Positions 45,879 through 54,046 of a stretch of DNA of 64,000 nucleotides are shown here, one piece after another. Each line of letters starts with the position of its first letter. Position 1 is the stretch's first letter. The DNA lies in assembly GCF_001420995.1 (NCBI RefSeq), contig NZ_CP012185.1, positions 744,001 through 808,000 on the forward strand, given 5' to 3'. A model generated the notes under the pieces. That model had not been told where the DNA came from. It was given only the letters and a program-made list of their open reading frames with translations, and did not search any database. Source of the stretch: Pseudonocardia sp. EC080619-01. Lineage in GTDB: Bacteria; Actinomycetota; Actinomycetes; Mycobacteriales; Pseudonocardiaceae. Both the position numbers and the translations under genes were made by a program.

Positions 45879-45989
45879 GTCTACTCCCCTCGGAACGTCT
45901 CCCTCTCGGTCGGCGGACCCGAGCCGGCACGCACAGGACCCTGCCGCCGGAAGCCCGCGGTGTGGCCGCGCACTTCTGCAACCCCAACT

Positions 45990-46348
45990 ATATCTACATT
46001 CCCCAGTGTAGCTTTCTGGAATCCGGGAGTCCGGTAGACATGAGTCGAGATCCAGCGGACTCTGCGTGCGCCCCCTCTCGCCACCGCCGGCGCACGACTG
46101 GCCGTCGCGGCAACGGTCACCGGGAGCAGAGCCCATAAGATCGCTCAGCCAAGACAGGCACATCATCGGCGAGCAAGGATCTCGTCTCTCGCCCACCAGG
46201 TTCGGGATGAGTCGGCCCACCTCCTGGATCCGCCAGAAGTGCCAGCCTCGGCGACGGCCGGATTCGGCACGCCGGTGCAGGATGCATGACCATTCGTCGG
46301 AACCGCCGGTGTTATAGGCCGAACTAGCGACCGCTAGCCTGATACGGC
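45990..46348. other. no supported gene
   Basis: A 360-base intergenic stretch upstream of the divergent PASTA gene. No clear promoter or gene; frames are shadow-like. Confidence 0.3.
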
Positions 46349-46684
46349 ATGGACCGCAGTACACGATCGGTGGTGCAGGTTCCCGAGCTACTGGAGCTGA
46401 GCGTCGACGAGGCCCACGATGTAGCCCTGGATGCTGGCCTGCTCGCCGTGGACCACAGCGACTCGGGGCCCACGACGACGACCGCGGATCGAGCCTCTGC
46501 TCCCCCGCAACGCGTGTACTGCCAGGAGCTACCCGCCGGAGCCATGGTGCCCACCGGCACCAGGATCGGAATCTGGGCTCGTCGCCCTGACGATCCCGGC
46601 CCTGACGACGACAGCGGCGGTGGCGGTGGCCCCGATCTCGTCCCGACCGGGCCAGAACCGCAGCTCGGCGGCGGAACGAAGTAG
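46349..46684 (+). CDS. PASTA-domain protein
   Basis: A 111-residue protein from ATG 46349. Residues 8-80 form one PASTA repeat: VVQVPELLELSVDEAHDVAL, DAGLLAVDHSD, then CQELPAGAMVPTGTRIGIWA. The C-terminal 30 residues are Gly/Asp-rich (DDDSGGGGGPD). PASTA domains normally bind peptidoglycan outside the cell as part of PknB kinases or PBPs; this copy has no signal or membrane helix, so its place and partner are unclear. Confidence 0.7.
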   Translation: MDRSTRSVVQVPELLELSVDEAHDVALDAGLLAVDHSDSGPTTTTADRASAPPQRVYCQELPAGAMVPTGTRIGIWARRPDDPGPDDDSGGGGGPDLVPTGPEPQLGGGTK

Positions 46685-47144
46685 CCCAGCAGCGACAAGT
46701 TCGCCTGTTGACTCCGCGGAGTGCGAGGTCCTCGGCTGAGGACCATCAGTCACCGAGAGCTGCCCTTGGTGACGAGCAAGGGCGAAGCACCTGGTTCCGG
46801 CCATGCGCCGAGTCCAGTAGGCACCCGCGCCGAAGGTGGCTGCCGTTGCGCGCCGCGACGACACCGACGCCGCGCCCTCCGACACGTTCGCCAGCAAGCG
46901 AGCCGGCTCGGCCAGTGACGCCCTGGCCGACGCCGTACCCCCGTGCAGGCGGGAGCAGCCAAGCCCGCCAGCTGTCACGTCACGTCACGTCACGTCCGCG
47001 AGGATCGACCCGCCACAGAGACGCTGTTGTCCGATTTACACGATTTTACCGATTCCGCCTCGGCGCTTGCTACGGCACACTCGACCCACCATGGGACTTC
47101 GACCACGCGCCCCGTAGGGCGCAGCACCCACAAGGGGGCACGTC
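46685..47144. other. intergenic region with a short repeat
   Basis: No supported gene. A GTCAC pentamer is repeated four times in tandem at 46974-46993. The stretch 47030-47060 is AT-richer and may carry the promoter of the GlsB-like gene. Confidence 0.4.
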
Positions 47145-47417
47145 ATGGGCATCTTGGGTTGGGTTGTGCTGGGACTCGTCGTCGGCGTCCTCGCCAGCAC
47201 GATCATGCCGGAACGAACGACACTCAGCATCACCGTCACGACTCTGATCGGAGTCGTCGGCGCCGTGGTCGGCGGCTACGTCGGCTGGCTCATCTTCAAC
47301 ACCGGACTCAACACGTTCTTCGACCTGAGCACATGGATCCTGGGCTTGGTCGGTGCGCTGGTCCTGCTCAGCATCTGGCGGCTGGTAGCCGGACGCCGGG
47401 TCAAAGCGCGCGCCTGA
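47145..47417 (+). CDS. GlsB/YeaQ/YmgE-family stress membrane protein
   Basis: A 90-residue protein from ATG 47145 with GGGGG upstream. Three membrane helices with the family's glycine pattern (MGILGWVVLGLVVGVLASTI; VTTLIGVVGAVVGGYVGWLI; ILGLVGALVLLSIWRLVAG). Family members are induced by general stress; function unknown. The next gene follows after 17 bases, so an operon is likely. Confidence 0.85.
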   Translation: MGILGWVVLGLVVGVLASTIMPERTTLSITVTTLIGVVGAVVGGYVGWLIFNTGLNTFFDLSTWILGLVGALVLLSIWRLVAGRRVKARA

Positions 47418-47434
47418 CCGAGAGCAGGGCAACC

Positions 47435-47800
47435 ATGGTGACACCCCAGCCCCCGTCTCAGCCGGATCCCGAACCACGCCCGCGCTCGGTACCGCTCAAC
47501 CACTCCGAGGAACGGAGCCTGTCCGCGCTCGAACGCGAGCTGCGCCGCTCGGATCCAGATCTGGACACGACGATGGCGGCCCTGACCGCTGCGACCGCGG
47601 GGCGCAGCCCTCGCGCGCCGGACGTCACGAACCGGGTGCTCCAGGCGATCGCGATCGGTGTGATCGTGATCGTGATCGTCCCCTGGCCATGGCTCGCCGT
47701 GGCGCTCTGGTGCGCCCTGGTGCTGAGCGTCCCGTTCGCGATGGCCTGCGCCTGGCACAACGCCATGGCCGCCGAGAACGACACCAGACGAAACCCCTAA
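47435..47800 (+). CDS. DUF3040-family membrane protein
   Basis: A protein of 121 residues from ATG 47435. PLNHSEERSLSALERELRRS with DPDLDTTM is the DUF3040 signature (the usual form is S-x-x-E-x-x-x-L-x-x-I/L-E), followed by two membrane helices (VLQAIAIGVIVIVIVPWPWL; AVALWCALVLSVPFAMACAW). The family is actinobacterial and uncharacterised. It is a longer, proline-rich N-terminal variant. Confidence 0.75.
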   Translation: MVTPQPPSQPDPEPRPRSVPLNHSEERSLSALERELRRSDPDLDTTMAALTAATAGRSPRAPDVTNRVLQAIAIGVIVIVIVPWPWLAVALWCALVLSVPFAMACAWHNAMAAENDTRRNP

Positions 47801-48451
47801 CCGCCGAGCCGCATACCTCCGACCAGCTGTGGCGACGCCACCTCAGCCACGCCCTTGCCATCAACAGACCGCGGAGAACAACGCCCGCGGCGGCAGCTCC
47901 GGAGTAGCCATCGGCCACGACGTGGACACGGTCGGACCCCAGCCACCGACTCGCATCCGCACAACCCCCAGCCGAACCCACAGACCACCGCCACGAAGGT
48001 CCGACCGAGCCGGACCGGCAACGTTGTGCACCAGGCCGGGCCCGGCGGTTCGTAGCGGCGAGTCGAATCCCGTGTGGCAGGTCGGCGATCGGCTCATCCG
48101 TGACCGCCCACCTCACGTTGCGACTGTGAGGATGAACCGGTGCCGCCTCGGGGCATGGTCTGACCCCGCGTTACGACTGGCCACTGGTGCCTTGAGTGTG
48201 GTCTGTCGATCCCGGCTCGGGATGGCGCATAGGAGGTTCTGCTACCCCGTCGGAGCCATCCATGTTCGGGCGCGGCCAAACATCCCGGTGACCAGCACAC
48301 CGGGAGAACTGACGCTAGGCCCCGGCCGAGCGCCGGCCGCTCGTCGGGCCCTACCGACAACCCCGACACGGCCGAACAACCCACGGGCCCGGACTGTCAC
48401 CTTGTCGGACCGCACCCGTACACGGCACCGACCAACCAGGGCGCGCCCGGG
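47801..48451. other. no supported gene
   Basis: A 650-base stretch between convergent genes. Frames have arginine/proline-rich shadow character. No tRNA could be folded around the T-loop-like GTCGAATCCCG near 48060. Confidence 0.35.
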
Positions 48452-49669
48452 CTACTCGGCGAACCAGCCTGAGGGTGCGAGCGCCGCCCCGGCAGCCAAC
48501 CGGGGCGCGTACTGGTCATAGAACACCTTCGCGATCAGCTCGCGGCGGCTACGTACCCCGGACTTTGTGAAGATCGACTTGAGATGGTCCTGCACTGTAT
48601 AGCCCGACAGATGCAGGGTGTGGGTCATCTCGGCGGTGTCGACACCCCGCAAGACGAGGGCCAGCACCGCCTGTTCCCGGGAGGTCAGACCGAACGCAGC
48701 AACGACCAGCGGCACGATCTCCGGCGGACGGGCCTCCTCCAGCGTGATCACCACATCGGTCCCGATACCGGCACAGGACAACAGCGGCGATGCGTGCGCC
48801 ACCATCCAGCGGCCGCTGCGGTCACGCATCCGCATCCTCGGCGGCACCGGGTAACGACCGAGCGTGAACTGGCGGGCGGCGGCGACCAACGTGCGCAGCC
48901 CGAACGGCAACCGCCCGCGGCCGATCGGTGCCCCACCCAACTCCGCCATCCCCTCCACGGCACCGATACTGGCCTGGACGATCTCCCCAGCGGCATCGAC
49001 CACGAGCACCACAGGTCCGTCCCGCGCGGGCAGCAGCTCCACCGCCGAGGACACCAGCATCCCTGCACGCAGCCCGACAGCGAGCGTGGCGCGTACGCCG
49101 CTGAGGTACTCCTGCTCAGCCGGGGTGAACGCCGAGCACCGACCGTCGCGGAACAGCGCCAGGTACCCCCAGGTCGTGCCGCCTGCCCGCAGCTCGATCC
49201 GCACCTCGTCGCTGATGTCACCCCAGTGCCGCTGGTAGAGGTCGGTGAAGCGTTCGGACCGTGCGAGGTCTCCGCCGGTCTCCGTGAGGGCGGTCGAGAC
49301 CCCACCCGGCCGGTCGGCCAGGGTCTGGAAGTTGAACCGGTCAGGGCCCTCGTACTCGTGGAAGATCCAGTCCTCGTCGTGATCGTCACCGATCCCGTCC
49401 GACTTCATCCCACCGGTGATTAACCGGCTCGCCGGGTCGACAGGAGCCCAACAGGCCGCCGAGAACGGCACTGCGCGGGTCAGCGCCTCCATGACGGCCG
49501 TGCTGAACACGCCCACGTCGAGGCCGGTGGTGGCCAATGCCTCGATCTGGGCGCGCGCCCGCTCCGCGGTGCCCTCCACCCGACCAGTGTCAGCCAAGAA
49601 GTACCCCGGCGGTATCCCATGAATCTGGGATATCCGCCGCCCAGCTTCCGGGGGTGGGCAGGGCGTCAC
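48452..49669 (-). CDS. LuxR-family regulator with an N-terminal sensor domain
   Basis: Up to 405 residues; GTG 49579 (VEGTAERARAQIEALATTGL) is a more natural start than the frame opening at 49669. A GAF-like part lies in LYQRHWGDISDEVRIELRAG to LSGVRATLAVGLRAG, a PAS-like part around LPARDGPVVLVVDAAGEIVQ, and the LuxR HTH at the end: AFGLTSREQAVLALVLRGVD, TLHLSGYTVQDHLKSIFTKS, GVRSRRELIAKVF. Typical actinobacterial stand-alone regulator; ligand unknown. Complete and intact. Confidence 0.85.
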   Translation of the reverse strand: MTPCPPPEAGRRISQIHGIPPGYFLADTGRVEGTAERARAQIEALATTGLDVGVFSTAVMEALTRAVPFSAACWAPVDPASRLITGGMKSDGIGDDHDEDWIFHEYEGPDRFNFQTLADRPGGVSTALTETGGDLARSERFTDLYQRHWGDISDEVRIELRAGGTTWGYLALFRDGRCSAFTPAEQEYLSGVRATLAVGLRAGMLVSSAVELLPARDGPVVLVVDAAGEIVQASIGAVEGMAELGGAPIGRGRLPFGLRTLVAAARQFTLGRYPVPPRMRMRDRSGRWMVAHASPLLSCAGIGTDVVITLEEARPPEIVPLVVAAFGLTSREQAVLALVLRGVDTAEMTHTLHLSGYTVQDHLKSIFTKSGVRSRRELIAKVFYDQYAPRLAAGAALAPSGWFAE

Positions 49670-49690
49670 CGCGGGCTGACCGTGGCGCTC

Positions 49691-50035
49691 ATGACGCGCA
49701 CCCTCACCCCCGCAATCCGAACAGAGTTAACCGCCCGCTCAGATCCTCAGCGTCGCCGGGCGAGGCCCGGTCGACGAGCACGGCCTACCGATGCACGAGG
49801 ACGACGTCATCGCTCAAGTGGCACTCGCGACCTCCCACCTAGAGACCGTCCTCGCCCACGCGGGCATGCGCCTTCGCGACGTGCTGCGACTGACGGTCTA
49901 CGCCGTAGAGGTCGACGCGCCCCTCCGGGCCGGAGCCGCGTCCGCGAAAGGCTGGCCGCAACCGGGGCGCCCCCGCCCACGACGCTCGTGTCACTCGCCT
50001 CGCCGTTCCCGGTGTGGCTGTCGCGGTCGATGTGA
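49691..50035 (+). pseudogene. RidA-family protein, frameshifted
   Basis: MTRTLTPAIRTELTAR (ATG 49691) opens in one frame; QILSVAGRGPVDEHGLPMHE, DDVIAQVALATSHLETVLAH, AGMRLRDVLRLTVYAVEVDA lie in the next; and RVRERLAATGAPPPTTLVSL to SRSM returns to the first. This is the order of a RidA/YjgF enamine deaminase of about 125 residues. The usual arginine that fixes the imine carboxylate should sit in R-L-T-V-Y; it is present. Two compensating frame changes (near 49740 and 49920) suggest decay or errors. Confidence 0.65.
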
Positions 50036-50344
50036 CCGCCGGGCGTTGACCGGCAGCCACCCGATGATAAGAGGGGTCACGACGGCCAGGGCCGAAATCA
50101 ACGCAGCCCGCCGTCGTGGGCGCCGTTCCAGGAGCCCGGCTGTGCGAGCTCGTCACCACACCAGCTGGCGATGGCCCCTTCGGTTCCCATCACTCGGTGA
50201 GCCCAGCGGGCTCGACGACCACCGCAATCGCGCAGCCACGGCCGTCGCTCGGCCCGTCATAGAAGCCGCTCACACCACAGTGAGTCAACCTCAGCCCAGA
50301 TCCGGGCCTACCGGCGCGAACATCCACAACCTGACGGAGTAGTC
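50036..50344. other. no supported gene
   Basis: About 310 bases upstream of the six-helix membrane protein. Contains arginine-rich shadow frames only. Confidence 0.3.
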
Positions 50345-50941
50345 ATGGACAACAGCGCGACGTCCCACAACCAACCAGCCCGTGTCGCCGGGATCGTCGG
50401 CATCGTCGGGGGCCTGTTCGGCGCGTTCTTCGCAGCATACGAACTCGTGACGCTGCCCTACGAGGTAAGCATCGTGGCGAACACCCGAAGCGCCCTGACC
50501 GAGCTGGCGGCGCTCGTCGGCCTCGCCGGGATGGCCATGCTGGGTGCCGCCGGTCCCGCCTGGTGGGGCCGCGCCGGGATCGGAGCTGCGATGCTGGGCT
50601 TGCTCCTGCTGATATGCGGCGAGTTCGTCGAGCCGTTCGACGCCGCATCAGGCGAGGCGTTCTTCACGATCGCCCCGGTGGTGATCGGCTCCGGCATGCT
50701 GGCGACGGGCGTGGCGGTCCTACGCACGCACCGCTGGTCGGGCTGGCGGCGATTCATCCCGGTCTCGGTCGGGGCCTTCGTCTTCGTGGTCTACCTACCG
50801 GTGGCGATCGCATTCCCGACTGACACGGGGCTCTGGTCGGTCCTGGGATTGTGGAACCTGATCCTCGCCACCCTTGGGCTTGCCGTGCTGACCGAGGCAA
50901 CCGCTCCGCGCGACTCGCGCACCCGGGCCCGTACGGACTGA
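50345..50941 (+). CDS. hypothetical six-helix membrane protein
   Basis: GGAG six bases before ATG 50345; 198 residues. Six hydrophobic segments are visible (RVAGIVGIVGGLFGAFFAAY; LTELAALVGLAGMAMLGAAG; IGAAMLGLLLLICGEFVEPF; IAPVVIGSGMLATGVAVLRT; FIPVSVGAFVFVVYLPVAIA; VLGLWNLILATLGLAVLTEA). It resembles uncharacterised actinobacterial proteins of this size; no active-site motif. Alone in its unit. Confidence 0.7.
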   Translation: MDNSATSHNQPARVAGIVGIVGGLFGAFFAAYELVTLPYEVSIVANTRSALTELAALVGLAGMAMLGAAGPAWWGRAGIGAAMLGLLLLICGEFVEPFDAASGEAFFTIAPVVIGSGMLATGVAVLRTHRWSGWRRFIPVSVGAFVFVVYLPVAIAFPTDTGLWSVLGLWNLILATLGLAVLTEATAPRDSRTRARTD

Positions 50942-50979
50942 CCAGACGCCTGCTCGTCGAGACCGATCCAAGGGCACTT

Positions 50980-51195
50980 TCACCGCCCACCCAGCCCGTC
51001 CGGGGACTCACGACGTGCTCGCCAACTGACCTCGACGACCTCGACGAAACCCGCCAACCGAGACGGCAATTCGGGGCACCCAGGTGACCTATTCGAGGTC
51101 ACCTGATCAAGCCAGCGATGCTTCTCCAAGGACAAAAGCTGGCGCTCGCTGACCCCGAGCTCCGCGGCCACATCACCGACCGGAACCTCACCCAT
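50980..51195 (-). CDS. possible small HTH protein
   Basis: A frame from ATG 51195 beginning MGEVPVGDVAAELGVSERQL then LSLEKHRWLDQVTS. The VGDVAAELGVSERQLLSLEK segment has helix-turn-helix character, as in the start of transposases or small regulators; the rest is not recognisable. Probably a relic. Confidence 0.3.
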   Translation of the reverse strand: MGEVPVGDVAAELGVSERQLLSLEKHRWLDQVTSNRSPGCPELPSRLAGFVEVVEVSWRARRESPDGLGGR

Positions 51196-51330
51196 GACCA
51201 GCCTGTCGGTCGTAGCACACAGCTAGTCACCGAGCAGCAAAGAATCAACACTTGATGCAATACCCCGCAGCGAGTTGTTCACCCCATGCGAGTCGACGAA
51301 GCGTGGCGAGGTGCGTGCGGAGGAGCTGAC

Positions 51331-51618
51331 CTACCTGGCCTCGTAGGTCAGGCAGTCGGCGGCGTCGGCGCCCTGGCCGATGTTCACCGACGAGGCGGTG
51401 CACTCGAGCTTCTCGTTGTAGCGGCAGTCCGAGCGGTGGCACGCGCCGACGAGGCCGTTGCCGTTGCCGCCGCGGAACGAGATCTCGACGAAGGTGCCGC
51501 AGTGGGCGTGGTCGCCGGAGATCGTGATCGCTCCCGCGCCGCAGTGCGAGTCGGAGTTGTAGGAACAGCTGGTCGCGGAACACTGCTGCACCTGGGGCAT
51601 GTCCTGAGCGGTGGTCAT
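51331..51618 (-). CDS. DUF1540 cysteine-rich protein
   Basis: Start ATG 51618 (MTTAQDMPQVQQCSATSCSY). The 95-residue product has two DUF1540 repeats, each with C-x(4)-C-x-YN----C and a later CGTF or C-T: QCSATSCSYNSDSHCGAGAI with HCGTFVEI, and ACHRSDCRYNEKLECTASSV with DCLTY. The cysteines probably bind metal. Found in actinobacteria and clostridia, function unknown. No exported signal. Confidence 0.85.
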   Translation of the reverse strand: MTTAQDMPQVQQCSATSCSYNSDSHCGAGAITISGDHAHCGTFVEISFRGGNGNGLVGACHRSDCRYNEKLECTASSVNIGQGADAADCLTYEAR

Positions 51619-51719
51619 GGGGCGCAGCGTGGCGGTGTCGCCTGCGGCGCACCAGCCAACGCAGGCTCGCCTGACCCGCGGTGCGGTAGACCTCACAAGC
51701 CGCCCGAGCAGGGCGAACA

Positions 51720-52429
51720 CCGACAGACACTGACACTACTGTGACGTGCATCACAGGATCGATAACTGGTCGTGCGATCCACCCAGCTCAAGAGAGGACG
51801 GTCGCATCAGGCTGGGATCTCCGACCGCGCTGCGGCATCTAAAGATCGCGGTGGCTCATCTGCCCGGCTTGCCGATATAGGCCGGCGTGGCAGACGTTGC
51901 GCCGAGGTGGCCGCGCCCCCGCCCCGCGGGGGAAGGACAGGGACGCGGCCGATGGACCGCCGCCGAGCGGACCCATCACATCGGCAACGACGGCGGGGAC
52001 ACCGAGGTTCCGGTCACGCAGGTAGTTGGCAGAAGCTCTCGAGGCCGTAGGTGCATCCGCTCTCCCCGATGCCGTGCTGCGTCGTCGCAAGCCCGTTGAT
52101 CTACGACGGGGTGGGCGCCGTCCGGTAGACGCTGGTCGACGCGGTAGCGACACCTACCACGTGAGCAGACCGGTGCCCGTCCGGCAGGAACGTTGGCTGG
52201 ACTCTGTGAGCGGTGGGTCGGGACGGGCCACACCCGCGGGTCTGCAGAGCACTCCGGCGCATCGCGCACGAACTGTCGACGGCCACCAGCGGAGTCGGGC
52301 CGTCAGGCGGCCGCCGCCAGCCTCGGCGCCGCAGACCAGGTCAGCGATAGCCGTCCGGCGAGTGGCCTCCCTGCTCGTCGACCGCCGCGCCCTGCCGGCT
52401 GTCGGCTCACTTCGGCTGGGAGGACCCGA
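51720..52429. other. no recognisable gene
   Basis: About 700 bases between the DUF1540 gene and the next regulator. A dyad-like CTGTGACGTGCATCACAG lies at 51738-51755 (CTGTGA-N6-TCACAG), which looks like a CRP-type site about 120 bp upstream of the DUF1540 start. Otherwise only shadow frames. Confidence 0.4.
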
Positions 52430-52963
52430 TCACTCGTTGTCCCACAGCAGGACCGTCGACAGAGCGACCCTGCGCTTCCCGGGAGCGTCCCTGCGGTACT
52501 GCGCGATCAGCTCGTCGAACCCACGTTGCAGCGGCGCAAGGTCGTCCTCGTCGAGATAAATATGGCCAGTCCCGAATCCGAGGAACTCGCGCCGATCGGC
52601 ATCGGTAGAGCTGAGCAGGCGGTCGAAGATCTCGCCGAGGCTGCCAAGGAACGTGAGAAAGGCGACCCGCAGCTGTGCGTCGGCCATGGCGCTGAGTTCC
52701 TCCCGGCCAACGTGCGACATCCGCTCGCCGAGCCCGTAGGTGCGCTCGACAGTGCCGCGTATCGGACGCTGCCCCACCACGGCCAAGAAGCCCCCCTCCA
52801 CCAGCACCGCGATCTGTCGATACAGCGTCGCCTGAGCGACGTCGGGCAAGAGCTCCTTCAGCTGTGCGGTGGTGAGCTCGCGGCCGCTGACCGCCTGGAC
52901 GACCCGCAGCCGGACCGGATGCAACACGACCTCTGCCACGCCGGACTCGCTGGACACTCCCAT
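52430..52963 (-). CDS. winged-helix regulator (module 3)
   Basis: A product of 177 residues from ATG 52963 (MGVSSESGVAEVVLHPVRLR). The N-terminal winged helix of ArsR/PadR-like type reads VVLHPVRLRVVQAVSGRELT, then LKELLPDVAQATLYRQIAVL, VEGGFLAVVGQRPIRGTVER. The C-terminal part is a ligand-binding or dimerisation helix bundle. It is divergent from a CPBP protease; a perfect TTCTCA-N3-TGAGAA palindrome lies between them. It very likely represses that operon and itself. Confidence 0.8.
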   Translation of the reverse strand: MGVSSESGVAEVVLHPVRLRVVQAVSGRELTTAQLKELLPDVAQATLYRQIAVLVEGGFLAVVGQRPIRGTVERTYGLGERMSHVGREELSAMADAQLRVAFLTFLGSLGEIFDRLLSSTDADRREFLGFGTGHIYLDEDDLAPLQRGFDELIAQYRRDAPGKRRVALSTVLLWDNE

Positions 52964-52988
52964 CCCCCCTTGTTAGCATCCGGCCACG

Positions 52989-53003
52989 TTCTCATAGTGA
53001 GAA
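52989..53003. promoter_or_regulatory. palindromic operator in the module 3 intergenic region
   Basis: TTCTCATAGTGAGAA, a perfect dyad (six-base arms, three-base centre), lies 26 bp upstream of the regulator start and 28 bp before the micro-ORF on the other side. The AT-rich neighbourhood (GAATATAA) fits a -10 region that a repressor would cover. Confidence 0.75.
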
Positions 53004-53030
53004 TATAACCGGCTAGCGAAGGAATCTGCC

Positions 53031-53075
53031 ATGACTGCGATAGTGCACGGCCAGACGACGGCGGCCAGGCGATGA
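53031..53075 (+). CDS. 14-codon micro-ORF coupled to the CPBP gene
   Basis: AAGGAA (53019-53024) six bases before ATG 53031, then MTAIVHGQTTAARR and TGA overlapping the CPBP start (ATGA at 53072). The CPBP gene itself has no good ribosome binding site, so coupling is likely. The same architecture is found at the DUF418 gene. Confidence 0.55.
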   Translation: MTAIVHGQTTAARR

Positions 53076-54046
53076 CCGGCTCCCCTCCCGCTGTGCGCCG
53101 AGACGCGCATACGACCGGAAACCCCGAGGCACGCACCGGCGACATCGTGACGTTCACCGTCGGCGCCATCGGGCTCGCGTGGCTCATCGCCATCCCCCTC
53201 TGGTTCGACGGCGGACTCGCATCACCAAAGTTCACGGTGACCGCAGTAGCCGTGATGACCACGCCGACCCTGGCCGTGCTGCTCGTCTGGCTCGTGCACT
53301 ACCGTGACGTCGGCGTCCGGGAATGGGTGCGCCGCACCGGCCTGTCCGCCACACCGCACACGGGCCGCACCATCGCGCTCGCGCTCGGAGCATGGGGGGC
53401 GACAGCGCTACTCGTTGCCCTCGCAGGCGCTGCGAGCGTGGCCCTCGGCGCACTACGCCTTGACCTCTCCGGACTGTCCCTCTTTCGTGAGCAGCTCGGT
53501 AGCGCCGGGGCAGAGATGTCCGATTCGCAGGCCGCAGCAGCGGTGACGACGCAGGTGTTGCTCGCCGTCGTGGTCGCACCGTTGATCAACATCGTGCCCG
53601 TTCTCGGCGAGGAATGGGGATGGCGCGGGTGGCTACTGCCTCGCCTCCTGCAGCGAGGCCTGTGGCCCGCGCTTCTGTGGTCCGGCCTGATCTGGGGTGT
53701 CTGGCACGCACCGCTGACCCTGCTGGGCTACAACTACCCCGAGCTCGGCGCCGGAGCAGCAGCCCTGTTCGTAGGGGCGTGCCTCCTACTCGGCGTACTG
53801 GTGGGATGGCTGCGGCTGTACTCGGGCAGTGTGTGGCCACCAGTCCTGGCACACGCGACGCTGAACGCAACGGCCGGCCTGATCGTCCTACTCGGCGACG
53901 CCGCCGCACCGCCGAACCTCGCCATCGTCGGCATCACCGGCCTTGTCGGATGGGTACTACTCGCCGCGGTCGGCCTCGCCCTGTTCCGGATCCGCCCCAT
54001 GAACACCGGCGCGATCCCGACGAAGAAGACCACCGCCTCGATCTAG
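53072..54046 (+). CDS. CPBP-family intramembrane metalloprotease (module 3)
   Basis: A product of 324 residues from ATG 53072. About eight membrane helices with CPBP motifs E180-E181-xxx-R185 (LGEEWGWRGWL), WHAP with H212 and H261-A-T-L-N265 (AHATLNAT), all intact. It differs much from the protease at 34921. The stop TAG at 54044-54046 coincides with the left end of an IS5 element, so the native C-terminus may have been altered (GAIPTKKTTASI). Confidence 0.85.
   Translation: MTGSPPAVRRDAHTTGNPEARTGDIVTFTVGAIGLAWLIAIPLWFDGGLASPKFTVTAVAVMTTPTLAVLLVWLVHYRDVGVREWVRRTGLSATPHTGRTIALALGAWGATALLVALAGAASVALGALRLDLSGLSLFREQLGSAGAEMSDSQAAAAVTTQVLLAVVVAPLINIVPVLGEEWGWRGWLLPRLLQRGLWPALLWSGLIWGVWHAPLTLLGYNYPELGAGAAALFVGACLLLGVLVGWLRLYSGSVWPPVLAHATLNATAGLIVLLGDAAAPPNLAIVGITGLVGWVLLAAVGLALFRIRPMNTGAIPTKKTTASI

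Noticed and set aside
46974..46993. Possible CRISPR-like or iteron array (GTCAC repeats)
   Set aside because: Only four 5-bp units without spacers; too short for an array or origin.
48030..48090. tRNA-like T-arm sequence
   Set aside because: GTCGAATCCCG resembles a T-loop, but no acceptor stem, D-arm or anticodon arm can be placed around it.
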